A DNA stretch of 64,000 bases, taken from NCBI RefSeq assembly GCF_008329525.1, contig NZ_NPKQ01000002.1:868001-932000 (forward strand). The letters are read 5' to 3'. The notes below the pieces were generated by a model. That model did no database searches. It was not told the origin of the DNA and saw nothing but the letters and a program-made list of their open reading frames with translations. The translations under genes were made by a program, and so were the position numbers. The stretch's first letter is position 1, and each line of letters begins with the position of its first letter. Source of the DNA: Tardiphaga sp. P9-11. GTDB taxonomy: Bacteria; Pseudomonadota; Alphaproteobacteria; Rhizobiales; Xanthobacteraceae. Below, piece by piece: positions 8,695-16,657 of the stretch.

Positions 8695-9780
8695 TTATGA
8701 GGTCGCCTTCTTCACTGCGTCTTCGCTGACGCCGACGTCGCGCGCGGTCTGCACGATGGCGGCCCAGGTTTCGTCCGGCAATGGCACGCCATTGGCGGTG
8801 CGCTCGGCTCGGGTCTTCGCTTCGTTGTCGCCGGGGATCAGAACCGCATCGACGCCGGCAGCCGGCTTGGCGCTCTTGAAGAAATCGACATAGCGCGCGA
8901 CTTCACCATCGAAGAAGTTAGCGGGGTCGATCACCTTCGGATCGATATAGATCGAGAACATGCCATTGGCGAATGGCCGATCATACTTGGTGGCACCGTT
9001 GCCGGTGAGCGCGCCGCCGAGCAATTCGCAGATCAATGCGAGGCCCGAGCCCTTGTGATCGCCGAAGGCACGGATCGCGCCGGTGCCCTGCGAATGATCG
9101 CGCGGACCTTGCATCTCATGCGGGCCGTACAACAATGCCGGGTCTTCGCTCAGCGTGCCATCGGGCGCGATCAGCGCGCCCTTCGGCAGCTTCTTGCCGC
9201 CGCGCGAGGCGACCAGCACCTTGCCTTCGGCAACGACCGAGGTCGCGAAATCGAGCACCACCGGCATCTGGCCGGGGCGCGGAATGCCGACGCAATAGGG
9301 CGCGGTGGACAGACGACGCTCGACGCCTCCGTAAGGCGCGACCAGCACGGAGCCAGCCGCTGTGACGAAATGGATCGAGACCAGCCCTTCAGCCGCGGCC
9401 ATTTCAGCCCAGTCGCCGACCCGGCCGATGTGACCGGAGTTCTTTGTGGCGATGGCCGAGAGACCGGCCGCCTTGCACTTCTCGATGCCGAGCTTCACGG
9501 CCTGCGGACCGACGGTCTGGCCATAGCCGAAGCGGCCATCGACCACGGCGAGCGATGGCGTGTCGACAGGAATTTCGATGGTCTGGTTCGGGGTGATCAT
9601 CCCGTTATTGCGCCAGCGGATGTAGACCGGCACGCGGATGACGCCGTGACTGTCATGGCCGGTGAGATTCGCCGTCGTCAGATAGGTCGCGATGCGCTTC
9701 GCCTCTTCCGGGGAAGAGTCCGCATGGCTGAAAACGTCGGCGACGAAATCGATGAGCTTGTTGACTTGAACTGTAACCAT
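8695..9780 (-). CDS. Ldh family NAD(P)-dependent oxidoreductase (malate/L-lactate dehydrogenase-like)
   Basis: A 361-residue member of the Ldh_2 family, which reduces 2-oxo acids or cyclic imino acids to 2-hydroxy or 2-amino acids with NAD(P)H. His45 in TGHDSHGVIRVP and His117 in NSGHIGRVGD are the conserved histidines, and GRFGYGQTVGPQAVKLGIEK and GSGLALICELLGGALTGNG are family blocks. This fold differs from the Rossmann lactate dehydrogenases. It lies between the LivF ATPase gene (51 bases) and the HpaI-like aldolase gene (64 bases). The combination suggests import and breakdown of a hydroxy or keto dicarboxylate. Exact substrate not readable from sequence. Confidence 0.85.
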   Translation of the reverse strand: MVTVQVNKLIDFVADVFSHADSSPEEAKRIATYLTTANLTGHDSHGVIRVPVYIRWRNNGMITPNQTIEIPVDTPSLAVVDGRFGYGQTVGPQAVKLGIEKCKAAGLSAIATKNSGHIGRVGDWAEMAAAEGLVSIHFVTAAGSVLVAPYGGVERRLSTAPYCVGIPRPGQMPVVLDFATSVVAEGKVLVASRGGKKLPKGALIAPDGTLSEDPALLYGPHEMQGPRDHSQGTGAIRAFGDHKGSGLALICELLGGALTGNGATKYDRPFANGMFSIYIDPKVIDPANFFDGEVARYVDFFKSAKPAAGVDAVLIPGDNEAKTRAERTANGVPLPDETWAAIVQTARDVGVSEDAVKKATS

Positions 9781-9831
9781 GGCGGGACATTCGTCCTTGT
9801 TGTTGGGCAGCGAGGCCGTCGGTGCAAGCCC

Positions 9832-10575
9832 TCAATGGGCCGGGAGACCCGCTGCAGGTTTGCCGTGACCACCGAGATAAGCGGCGGCGATGGCTTCGTT
9901 GGCCCAGAGATCCTCCGGCTTGCCGCCAAGCACGATACGGCCTGTTTCCAGCACGTAACCCTGATCGGCGACCGATAGTCCCATGCGCGCATTTTGCTCT
10001 ACAAGCAAGACCGTGGTGCTCTGGCGGATCTCCGTGATGATGCGGAACACCGCCTGCACGATGACCGGCGCGAGACCGAGCGACGGCTCGTCGAGCAGCA
10101 ACAGCCGCGGCTTGGCCATCAGGCCGCGCGCGACGGCGACCATCTGCAACTGGCCGCCGGACAGCGTCCAGCCCAGCGCATCGGAGAATTTCCGTATGTC
10201 GGGAAAAAGGTCGAACATCGCGTCGGCTTCACCAGACAGTTCTGCTTTGCTCGCTTTGCGGTTGGAGCCGCCGAGCATGATGTTCTCTTTTACGGTGAGA
10301 CCGGGAAACACCCGCCTGCCCTCAGGCACATGGGAGATGCCCATCCGCACGATGGCTTCCGGCCCGAGGCCTGCAATGGACTTGCCGTCGAACAGGATGT
10401 CGCCCGAAGCCGGCTTGGCCAGACCGGAGATCGCGCGCAGCGTGGTCGACTTGCCGGCGCCGTTGGCGCCGAGCAGCGTCACCACCTGCCCTTCCTCGAC
10501 ATTGAACGACACACCGCGAAGCGCGACGATTTCGCCGTAGCGGACATTGAGATCGTTGATCTGCAAAAGCGGCAT
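9832..10575 (-). CDS. branched-chain-type ABC transporter ATP-binding protein, LivF-like
   Basis: A 247-residue ATPase with Walker A GANGAGKST, the VPEGRRVFPGLTVKENI segment diagnostic of LivF, signature LSGGQLQM and Walker B LLLLDEPSLGLAP. It pairs with the ATPase half of the upstream LivM-LivG fusion to power uptake. Its start codon overlaps the fusion's stop (ATGA). Liv-like systems in this group of bacteria often carry aromatic or short organic acids rather than branched-chain amino acids; the catabolic genes downstream fit that. Confidence 0.9.
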   Translation of the reverse strand: MPLLQINDLNVRYGEIVALRGVSFNVEEGQVVTLLGANGAGKSTTLRAISGLAKPASGDILFDGKSIAGLGPEAIVRMGISHVPEGRRVFPGLTVKENIMLGGSNRKASKAELSGEADAMFDLFPDIRKFSDALGWTLSGGQLQMVAVARGLMAKPRLLLLDEPSLGLAPVIVQAVFRIITEIRQSTTVLLVEQNARMGLSVADQGYVLETGRIVLGGKPEDLWANEAIAAAYLGGHGKPAAGLPAH

Positions 10576-12353
10576 CAGTCGGTTCCGAGATAGGCTGAGA
10601 CGACATCGGGATGGCGCAGCACCGCCATCGACTCGCCATCGGCAATGCGGCGTCCGAAATTCAGCACGGTGATGTGCTGGGCTGCTTCCGACACCAGCGT
10701 CATGTCGTGATCGATGATCAGGATGGTCAGCCCCTGCGCCGCGATACGCTTGAGCAATTCGTGCAGCTCAAGCTTCTCGGTCGAGTTGAGACCGGCGGCG
10801 GGCTCGTCGAGCAGCAGCAGCGTCGGGTTCGCCGCCAGTGCGCGCGCGATCTCGATCAGGCGTTGATGGCCGTAGGAGAAGCTGGAGATCAGCTCCATGG
10901 CGCGCGGGCCGAGGCCGACGAAAGTCAGCGCCGCCAGCGCGCGCTCGGTGAGCGCGGCTTCATCGCCCTTGCCGGTCAGCGTATTGCCCGGCCGTTCGGC
11001 GCCGATGATGACGTTTTCGAGCGCGGTCATCGAGCGGAACAGCCGGATATTCTGGAAGGTGCGGCCGAGGCCTGCTGCCGCGCGCAGATGTGGCGGCATG
11101 GTGGTGACGTCGGTGCCGTCCAGCACCACCTTGCCCGAGGTTGCATTGTAGAGACCCGACAACACATTCAGCGTCGTCGTCTTGCCCGAGCCGTTCGGCC
11201 CGATCAGCGCGTGCACACCGCCGCGGCGAACGGCAATATCAACCTCATCCACGGCTTTCAACCCGCCGAAATGTTTCGACAGGCCGGTGACTTCGAGCAC
11301 CATATCGCCGCCGGTCGCCGCCGGCTTGAGCTGCAGCGGCGCGCTTGTGACTGCCACCTTCTTGCTGCTGCGCATGCGATCATAGGCCGCGGTGACGAAG
11401 CCCCAGATGCCATCGGGCATGAAACGGATGATCAGGATCACCGACAGGCCGTAGATCGCCAGATACAGGCCGGGCACGCTCTTGAGGAAACGCAGCCATT
11501 CCGGAATCAGGATCAGCAAGCCCGTGCCGATCGCCGAGCCGATCGGCGATGCCACGCCGCCGAGCAGCGACATCGTCAGGAACACGATGGACTCCGCAAA
11601 GGAGAACTGGTCCGGGCTGATGTAAGCGAAGCCGCCCGCAAAGAGGCCGCCGCCGAGGCCGCCGAGCACGGCCGATATGGCGAAGGCATAGACCTTGGTG
11701 CGGAACACATCGATGCCGTTAACGCCGGCTGCGAGCTCGTTGTCACGCACGGCCCGCATCGCGCGGCCGAGCCGCGTCTCCGGTAGATGCCAGACGATGT
11801 AGCCGACCAAAGCGAGCATCGCGACGCAGAAGGCCAGATAGGATTGCGACGACAGGAACAGCGACGGGCGGCCGATCTTGGACACGCCGTCCGGCCCCTT
11901 GGTGAGCCAGATCGCATTGATCATCACCAGTGTCACGATCTGCTGGAACGAGATCGTCACCATCGCGAGATAGTGACCACCGAGCCGCAGCGTCGACAGG
12001 CCGAGAACGGCGCCAGCAATCAGTGCCATTACGCAGCCGGCGACCAGGCACAGCCAGTAGCTGAGCTGATAGTCCGTCGTGCCGATGCCGACCGCATAGG
12101 CGCCGAAGCCGAAGAATGCCGCCTGCGCCAGATTGATCTGCCCGCACAGGCCAAGCACCACCGACAAGCCGAACACGGCGATGGCGAAGGTCGTGGCCTG
12201 CATCAGGATATTGAGGATGTAGCCGTCGAACTGCATCGACGACGCCAGAAAGACCACGATGGCGGCGCCGATGAAATACGGAGCGTGGCGCAGCAGCAAC
12301 GGCTTCGGACGCGTGATGACCACCGCATCGATGTTTTCGCTGGAGGTGCTCAT
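10575..12353 (-). CDS. fused ABC permease-ATPase, LivM-LivG
   Basis: A 592-residue fusion. Residues about 20-330 are a LivM permease (GLCGQINLAQAAFFGFGAY, residues 68-86; LRLGGHYLAMVTISFQ; VASPIGSAIGTGLLILIPE). A linker of roughly 20 residues follows, then a LivG ATPase from about 352 with Walker A GPNGSGKTT (385-393), signature FSYGHQRLIEIARAL and Walker B LLLLDEPAAGL. Separate livM and livG genes are the usual arrangement; the fusion locks membrane and ATPase subunits at 1:1. It overlaps livH upstream and livF downstream by four bases each, giving a tight transport operon. The frame is continuous, so this is not a sequencing artefact of adjacent genes. Confidence 0.9.
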   Translation of the reverse strand: MSTSSENIDAVVITRPKPLLLRHAPYFIGAAIVVFLASSMQFDGYILNILMQATTFAIAVFGLSVVLGLCGQINLAQAAFFGFGAYAVGIGTTDYQLSYWLCLVAGCVMALIAGAVLGLSTLRLGGHYLAMVTISFQQIVTLVMINAIWLTKGPDGVSKIGRPSLFLSSQSYLAFCVAMLALVGYIVWHLPETRLGRAMRAVRDNELAAGVNGIDVFRTKVYAFAISAVLGGLGGGLFAGGFAYISPDQFSFAESIVFLTMSLLGGVASPIGSAIGTGLLILIPEWLRFLKSVPGLYLAIYGLSVILIIRFMPDGIWGFVTAAYDRMRSSKKVAVTSAPLQLKPAATGGDMVLEVTGLSKHFGGLKAVDEVDIAVRRGGVHALIGPNGSGKTTTLNVLSGLYNATSGKVVLDGTDVTTMPPHLRAAAGLGRTFQNIRLFRSMTALENVIIGAERPGNTLTGKGDEAALTERALAALTFVGLGPRAMELISSFSYGHQRLIEIARALAANPTLLLLDEPAAGLNSTEKLELHELLKRIAAQGLTILIIDHDMTLVSEAAQHITVLNFGRRIADGESMAVLRHPDVVSAYLGTD

Positions 12354-13225
12354 GCTTTCTCCGCGACACGTTCGCCGAAGATGCCCTGCGGACGAAACAC
12401 CAGGAACAAGACCAGCACGAGGAAGGCAAAGCCGTCTTTATACGGCACGGAGATATAGGCAGCCCCGAAGGTCTCGATGATCCCGAGCGCAAGGCCGCCG
12501 ATGATGGCGCCGGCGACATCGCCGAAGCCGCCGATGATGGTGGCGGCGAAGGCCTTCAGCGCGATGGTCGAGCCCATCTGGATGGAGACGAACAGGATCG
12601 GCGCCACCAGAAGACCCGCGAGGCCGCCGAGCACGGCCGAATAGATGAAGGTGATCATGATCATGGTGGAGACGGAGATACCCAGCAGCGACGCCATTTC
12701 CTTGTCTTGCGACGTCGCCTGCAGCTTCTTGCCGATCATCGTGTGTTCGAAGAACCAGTAATTGAAGATCACCAGCGCAATCGTGACCACGATGATCAGG
12801 AGATACTGACTGTCGAGATAGACCGGCCCGAGCTGGATGCCGGGCGTCTCGAACCAGCCCGGCAGCACCTGCGGCTGCGGGCCGTAGAGCGCCAGCACAC
12901 CATTGGCCATCAGGATCGACGCGCCGATGGTGGCGATGATCACAGGCAGATAGGTGCGGTGACGCAACGGATAATAGACGCCGAGATTGAAGATGACGCC
13001 GATGACAGCCATGCCGGCGAGCGCAATGATGAAGGACAGCCAGTAAGGCAATTCCAGATCGACGGCGCAAACCACCATGAGATAGGCGGCGACCATCGAG
13101 AACTCGCCTTGCGCAAAATTGACGACATTGGTGGCCCGGAAGATTAGCACGAAGCCCAGCGCGACCAGCGCATAGACGGCTCCGATGCCGATGCCCGTAA
13201 ACAGTAACTGCAGTACCAGATCCAT
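12350..13225 (-). CDS. branched-chain-type ABC transporter permease, LivH-like
   Basis: A 291-residue membrane protein with about eight hydrophobic stretches. GIGIGAVYALVALGFVLIFR and TNVVNFAQGEFSMVAAY at the N-terminus and the FAATIIGGFGDVAGAIIGG block are characteristic of LivH. It forms the second membrane subunit with the LivM half of the downstream fusion. The ATG at 13225 follows a 211-base gap from the binding-protein gene that is filled by a palindromic repeat, so the binding protein may be made in different amounts from the membrane parts. Confidence 0.9.
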   Translation of the reverse strand: MDLVLQLLFTGIGIGAVYALVALGFVLIFRATNVVNFAQGEFSMVAAYLMVVCAVDLELPYWLSFIIALAGMAVIGVIFNLGVYYPLRHRTYLPVIIATIGASILMANGVLALYGPQPQVLPGWFETPGIQLGPVYLDSQYLLIIVVTIALVIFNYWFFEHTMIGKKLQATSQDKEMASLLGISVSTMIMITFIYSAVLGGLAGLLVAPILFVSIQMGSTIALKAFAATIIGGFGDVAGAIIGGLALGIIETFGAAYISVPYKDGFAFLVLVLFLVFRPQGIFGERVAEKA

Positions 13226-13257
13226 CAGGCGCGCTCGGTGGGAGGTGATTTTGACTC

Positions 13258-13405
13258 GTCATTCCGGGATGCGCCCGCTTGGGCGCAGACCCGGAATCCC
13301 GGCATGGCGTGTGTGGCAGCAGGCGCTGAACACTTCGGGATACCCCGCCACTCCAATTGGAGTGGCTGAGGTTCACGCGCGAAGCCGCGCGCGCCATGGG
13401 ATGAC
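13258..13405. repeat. palindromic intergenic repeat, family A
   Basis: Starts GTCATTCCGGGATGC and ends GGGATGAC. It contains a 20-base perfect palindrome at 13347-13366 (half GCCACTCCAA, core CAATTG), then TGAGGTTCACGCGC, almost identical to the copy at 7668. It lies inside the transport operon, between the binding-protein and livH genes, where such hairpins commonly stabilise or end the upstream message. Confidence 0.7.
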
Positions 13406-13436
13406 GGTGAAAGCCGTCGGAGGACGGCCCTCACCG

Positions 13437-14588
13437 TCAGTTATCGAACTCGATGTGCTTGTCGAAGACGATGTTGCCCTTCTCGTTCTTCACGATGTTG
13501 TAGCCGTGCAGACCGTCGCCATTCTTGTCGAAATTGTACTCGCCTTCAGCGCCCGGATATTTCTTGATGGCGACGATGGCCTCGCGGATCTTCTGCGGAT
13601 CGGTCGAGCCGGCATTCTTGATGGCCATCGCCAGCACGTTGATCGCGTCATACGGCCACGAGCTCTGGTTATCCGGTGCGACCTTGTAGGCATCGCGGTA
13701 AGCCTTGCCGAAGGCCTTCGACGCCTCGGAGGACTCTTCCGCATAGTCGGCAACGCCAAAGGTGCCATAGAGCGCCGGCCCCGCGAGCTTCAGCGCGGTG
13801 ACGTTAACGATCGAGGGCGAACCGACCCACGGAATATTGACGCCGAGCTGACGCAACTGGCGGGCGAAGATGCCGAGATCGTTCTCGAAGGTGAAATACG
13901 AACCGAGAATCTCGGCGCCGGACTGCTTGATCGCCAGCACGACAGGCGTGAAATCCTGGCTCTGATTGGCATAGCCCTGATCGAGCGCGACGGTTGCACC
14001 GAGCGGCCCGAGCGCCTCGGTCAGCGCCTTGCCGCCCGCCGTGCCGAAGGCATCGGTCGAGTGCAGCACGGCCCACTTCTTCTTACCGAGATTCTTGACG
14101 CCATATTCGGCGATGACGCGGCCGGAATAACTGTCGTTCGGGCGGAAACGAAACAGCCAGGGATTGCCCAGCTTCGTGAGATTGGGATCGGTGCCGCCGA
14201 ACATCACGGGCTTGCCGAGCTTCATGACGTCAGGCGCCATCGCATGCACCTGAGTCGAACGGATCGAGCCGAGGAAACCGACGATCTCGGGATTGGCAGC
14301 AAGCTTGGAGAAGGCCAGCACGATGCCGGGATTGGTGGTCTGATCGTCCTCGATGATCAGTTCGATCTGCTTGCCGAGGATGCCGCCGGCCTTGTTGATG
14401 GCCTCGACCGCAAGCTTGGCGCCGCCGGTCGCATATTTGCCGGCTTCCGCCGCCGGACCGGTAATCGGCGCGCACATGCCGATCTTGATCGTTCCGCCGC
14501 CCTGGGCGCGCGCGCTGCCCATAATGTAGGGGGCTGCAAAGCCAGCCGCGATACCAGCCGTGAATCCACGTCTCGTGAGCGTCATCAT
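13437..14588 (-). CDS. Liv-type ABC transporter periplasmic binding protein
   Basis: A 383-residue type I periplasmic binding protein. The leader carries a twin-arginine motif (LTRRGFTAG) and ends near GSARAQ. The mature protein begins GGTIKIGMCAPITGPAAEAGK, the usual opening of LivK-like proteins that bind aromatic or carboxylic acids, and has the GGILGKQIELIIEDDQTNP-like turn. It supplies the LivH, LivM-LivG, LivF system encoded downstream. Two ATG codons are in tandem; GGGAG upstream is spaced better for the second (14585), so the first residue is uncertain. Ligand unknown, with context pointing to an aromatic or dicarboxylic acid. Confidence 0.87.
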   Translation of the reverse strand: MMTLTRRGFTAGIAAGFAAPYIMGSARAQGGGTIKIGMCAPITGPAAEAGKYATGGAKLAVEAINKAGGILGKQIELIIEDDQTTNPGIVLAFSKLAANPEIVGFLGSIRSTQVHAMAPDVMKLGKPVMFGGTDPNLTKLGNPWLFRFRPNDSYSGRVIAEYGVKNLGKKKWAVLHSTDAFGTAGGKALTEALGPLGATVALDQGYANQSQDFTPVVLAIKQSGAEILGSYFTFENDLGIFARQLRQLGVNIPWVGSPSIVNVTALKLAGPALYGTFGVADYAEESSEASKAFGKAYRDAYKVAPDNQSSWPYDAINVLAMAIKNAGSTDPQKIREAIVAIKKYPGAEGEYNFDKNGDGLHGYNIVKNEKGNIVFDKHIEFDN

Positions 14589-14744
14589 TCTCTCCCTAAG
14601 AGACCGGACTTGAGCGCCAGCCTTCTTTTGATGGCGGGAGTTGAGCGAAAAATTCTTCTCCTGTCTACAGCCCTGCGAAATTGGTACGACGAATTAACAA
14701 TCGCAGGCCGCGAGACGGCTTTGCCGCAAAATTATGCAGGCGCG

Positions 14745-15311
14745 CTATTGATCGGAGAGATCGTCCTCCGCGCCGTCGGCCGCAGGCATCGCCAGCAGCG
14801 CGGCCTCCAGCTCATGCAACAAGGCCTGCAGGTCCGACAATTTGCGCACACCGAAACGTTTCGTCATCTCGGCATAGATCGCCTCCGATGTCGGCGCGAC
14901 AGCCTCGATCAATTTCAATCCCTTTGACGTGATCGAAACAATGCTGCGGCGCAAATCGGCCTTCAGCAGCCGCCGTTCGATCAGCTTTCGGGCTTCCAGA
15001 TCGCGCAGGATTCGCGACAGGCTGGGGCCCAACAGGAATGCGACGCGTGCCAGCTCCGTCACCTCGATCTCGCCGGAGGCTGCTAGCGCGCGGATGATGC
15101 GCCACTGCTGCTCGGTGAGATCATGCGCCCGCAGTGATGGGCGGAAATGTCGCATCACCGATTCCCGTGTCCGCAGCAGCGACATCGGCAGCGACTGCGA
15201 GAAGTCGCGCATCGGAATTTTCGCAGCGACCTTTTTCCCACCGGCCTCTTTTTCAGCGGTCTCCTTTTCGGCAGGCTTGCCTTCGGTCCGGGCCTTGTGC
15301 GGCTTGGTCAT
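14745..15311 (-). CDS. hpaR: HpaR-like MarR-family regulator of homoprotocatechuate degradation
   Basis: A 188-residue MarR protein. After a lysine- and glutamate-rich N-terminal tail (about 40 residues, unusual for HpaR) comes SLPMSLLRTRESVMRHFRP, then LTEQQWRIIRALA, both close to HpaR, and the winged-helix region LARVAFLLGPSLSRILRDLE. HpaR represses the hpa meta-cleavage operon until the aromatic inducer binds. Divergent orientation from hpaH with a 124-base shared promoter fits that. ATG 15311 is chosen because the in-frame ATG at 15341 has no ribosome-binding site; the signal at 15311 is itself weak. Palindrome TTAACATGTTAA lies between the two genes. Confidence 0.85.
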   Translation of the reverse strand: MTKPHKARTEGKPAEKETAEKEAGGKKVAAKIPMRDFSQSLPMSLLRTRESVMRHFRPSLRAHDLTEQQWRIIRALAASGEIEVTELARVAFLLGPSLSRILRDLEARKLIERRLLKADLRRSIVSITSKGLKLIEAVAPTSEAIYAEMTKRFGVRKLSDLQALLHELEAALLAMPAADGAEDDLSDQ

Positions 15312-15382
15312 GTCTCGCTCTGCATTTTCTCGCGCGTGCATTGCACAATCGAAATATCACGCGCGGGTTTGATCACAACCAT

Positions 15383-15398
15383 TTAACATGTTAATCGG
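15383..15398. promoter_or_regulatory. candidate HpaR operator between hpaR and hpaH
   Basis: A perfect 12-base palindrome, TTAACATGTTAA, at 15383-15394, running directly into TCGG so that the right half reads TTAATCGG. It sits 42 bases upstream of the hpaH start and 72 upstream of hpaR, in an AT-rich island. MarR-family sites are typically palindromes of this size. The TTAATCGG half recurs, twice and inverted, at 23144-23165. Role inferred. Confidence 0.55.
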
Positions 15399-15435
15399 TT
15401 TTTCGCGCGGCTTTTCTGCGCGGGATGATGACCCG

Positions 15436-16242
15436 ATGGCACTCACCTCTTTAGAGATATCAGGCGCGGCGCAGCGCCTGCACCATGCCGAGAAGACCCG
15501 AACGCAGATCCGGCAACTGTCGCTGGATCATCCGGCGATCACCATCGATGATTCCTATGCGATCCAGAAGGCCTGGATCGCCACCAAGACCGGCGAAGGC
15601 CGTGTGGTGCGCGGCCACAAGATCGGTCTGACCTCCAAGGCGATGCAGAGCGCGCTGAATATCGACGAACCCGATTCAGGTGTGCTGCTCGACGACATGT
15701 TCTTCGCCGACGGCGGTATCGTCCCCACCGACCGCTTCATCGCGACACGCGTCGAGGCCGAACTGGCTTTCGTGATGAAGACACGCCTGAGCGGGCCGGA
15801 CTGCACGATGTTCGATGTGTTGAATGCCACCGACTTCGTGGTCCCGGCGCTGGAGATCCTCGACACGCGCGTCGAGCGCGTCGATGCCGCAACCAAAGCC
15901 ACGCGAAAGATCTTCGACACCATCGCCGACAATGCAGCGAATGCCGGCATCGTGCTCGGCGGCCGCCCGATGCGGCCACTGGAGACTGACCTGCGCTGGG
16001 TCGGCGCCATGTGCCATCGCAACGGCCAGCTCGAAGAAACGGGCCTGGCCGCCGGTGTGCTGAATCATCCCGCCACCAGCGTCGCCTGGCTTGCCAACAA
16101 GATCGCGCCACATGGGCTTGCGCTGGAGCCCGGTCAGGTCGTGCTCGCCGGATCATTCATTCGCCCCATCGAGACCCGCAAAGGCGACACGATCCAGGCG
16201 GACTATGGCCCCTGGGGCACCGTGAGCTGCTACTTCGGCTGA
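15436..16242 (+). CDS. hpaH: 2-oxo-hept-4-ene-1,7-dioate hydratase
   Basis: A 268-residue member of the MhpD/HpaH hydratase family, matching HpaH in length. Conserved blocks include GRVVRGHKIGLTSKAMQ, DEPDSGVLLDDMFF, VEAELAFVMK (metal-binding glutamates) and PALEILDTRVE. It adds water to 2-oxo-hept-4-ene-1,7-dioate to give 4-hydroxy-2-oxoheptanedioate, the substrate of HpaI-type aldolases. The frame opens earlier, but ATG 15436 gives the family N-terminus. It is the first gene of the plus-strand hpa operon, divergent from hpaR, with hpaF 16 bases downstream. Confidence 0.9.
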   Translation: MALTSLEISGAAQRLHHAEKTRTQIRQLSLDHPAITIDDSYAIQKAWIATKTGEGRVVRGHKIGLTSKAMQSALNIDEPDSGVLLDDMFFADGGIVPTDRFIATRVEAELAFVMKTRLSGPDCTMFDVLNATDFVVPALEILDTRVERVDAATKATRKIFDTIADNAANAGIVLGGRPMRPLETDLRWVGAMCHRNGQLEETGLAAGVLNHPATSVAWLANKIAPHGLALEPGQVVLAGSFIRPIETRKGDTIQADYGPWGTVSCYFG

Positions 16243-16258
16243 ACAGGGATCGCGCACC

Positions 16259-16657
16259 ATGCCGCATTTCACCATCGAATATTCGGCCAATCTCGACGAA
16301 GCCATCGACATGTCAGCGCTGTGCGAGGTGGTCCGCAACGCTGCGGTGCAGACCGGAATCTTCCCGCTCGGCGGCATCCGCGTGCGCGCGATCCGCTGCG
16401 AGCACTACGCCATAGCCGACGGCCGCGCCGGCCTCAGCTTTCTCGATATCCTGTTGCGGATCGGCGAAGGCCGTTCGCTCGAGGTTCGCCAGAAGGCCGG
16501 CGAACAGATTTTCCAGACGGTCTCCAGCCATCTCGAAACCGTCTTTGCGTCAGGCCGATTCGCATTGTCGTTCGACATGCAGATCAACGACAGCGCGACG
16601 AGCTGGAAGCGCAACACCATTCACGACCTGCTGAAAGCCGAGGCCAACAATGGCTAA
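16259..16657 (+). CDS. hpaF: 5-carboxymethyl-2-hydroxymuconate isomerase
   Basis: A 132-residue protein of the CHMI/HpcD family, a tautomerase fold that isomerises 5-carboxymethyl-2-hydroxymuconate in homoprotocatechuate breakdown. It starts MPHFTIEYSANL; Pro2 becomes the N-terminal catalytic proline after Met removal. LGGIRVRAIRCEHYAIADG and the C-terminal SWKRNTIHDLL are family blocks. Length agrees with the enterobacterial enzyme (about 126 residues). Its last codons overlap the start of hpaE by eight bases, so the two are coupled. Confidence 0.92.
   Translation: MPHFTIEYSANLDEAIDMSALCEVVRNAAVQTGIFPLGGIRVRAIRCEHYAIADGRAGLSFLDILLRIGEGRSLEVRQKAGEQIFQTVSSHLETVFASGRFALSFDMQINDSATSWKRNTIHDLLKAEANNG

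Noticed and set aside
9832-14588. Calling the Liv-type system a branched-chain amino acid importer
   Set aside because: Family similarity alone does not define the ligand; the downstream Ldh and aldolase genes and hpa neighbourhood point to organic or aromatic acids.
13185-14927. Open frame of about 580 codons on the plus strand
   Set aside because: It is antisense to the Liv-type binding-protein gene; its residue pattern is the Arg/Asp/His-rich type produced by complementing a high-GC coding frame, and no family is recognisable.
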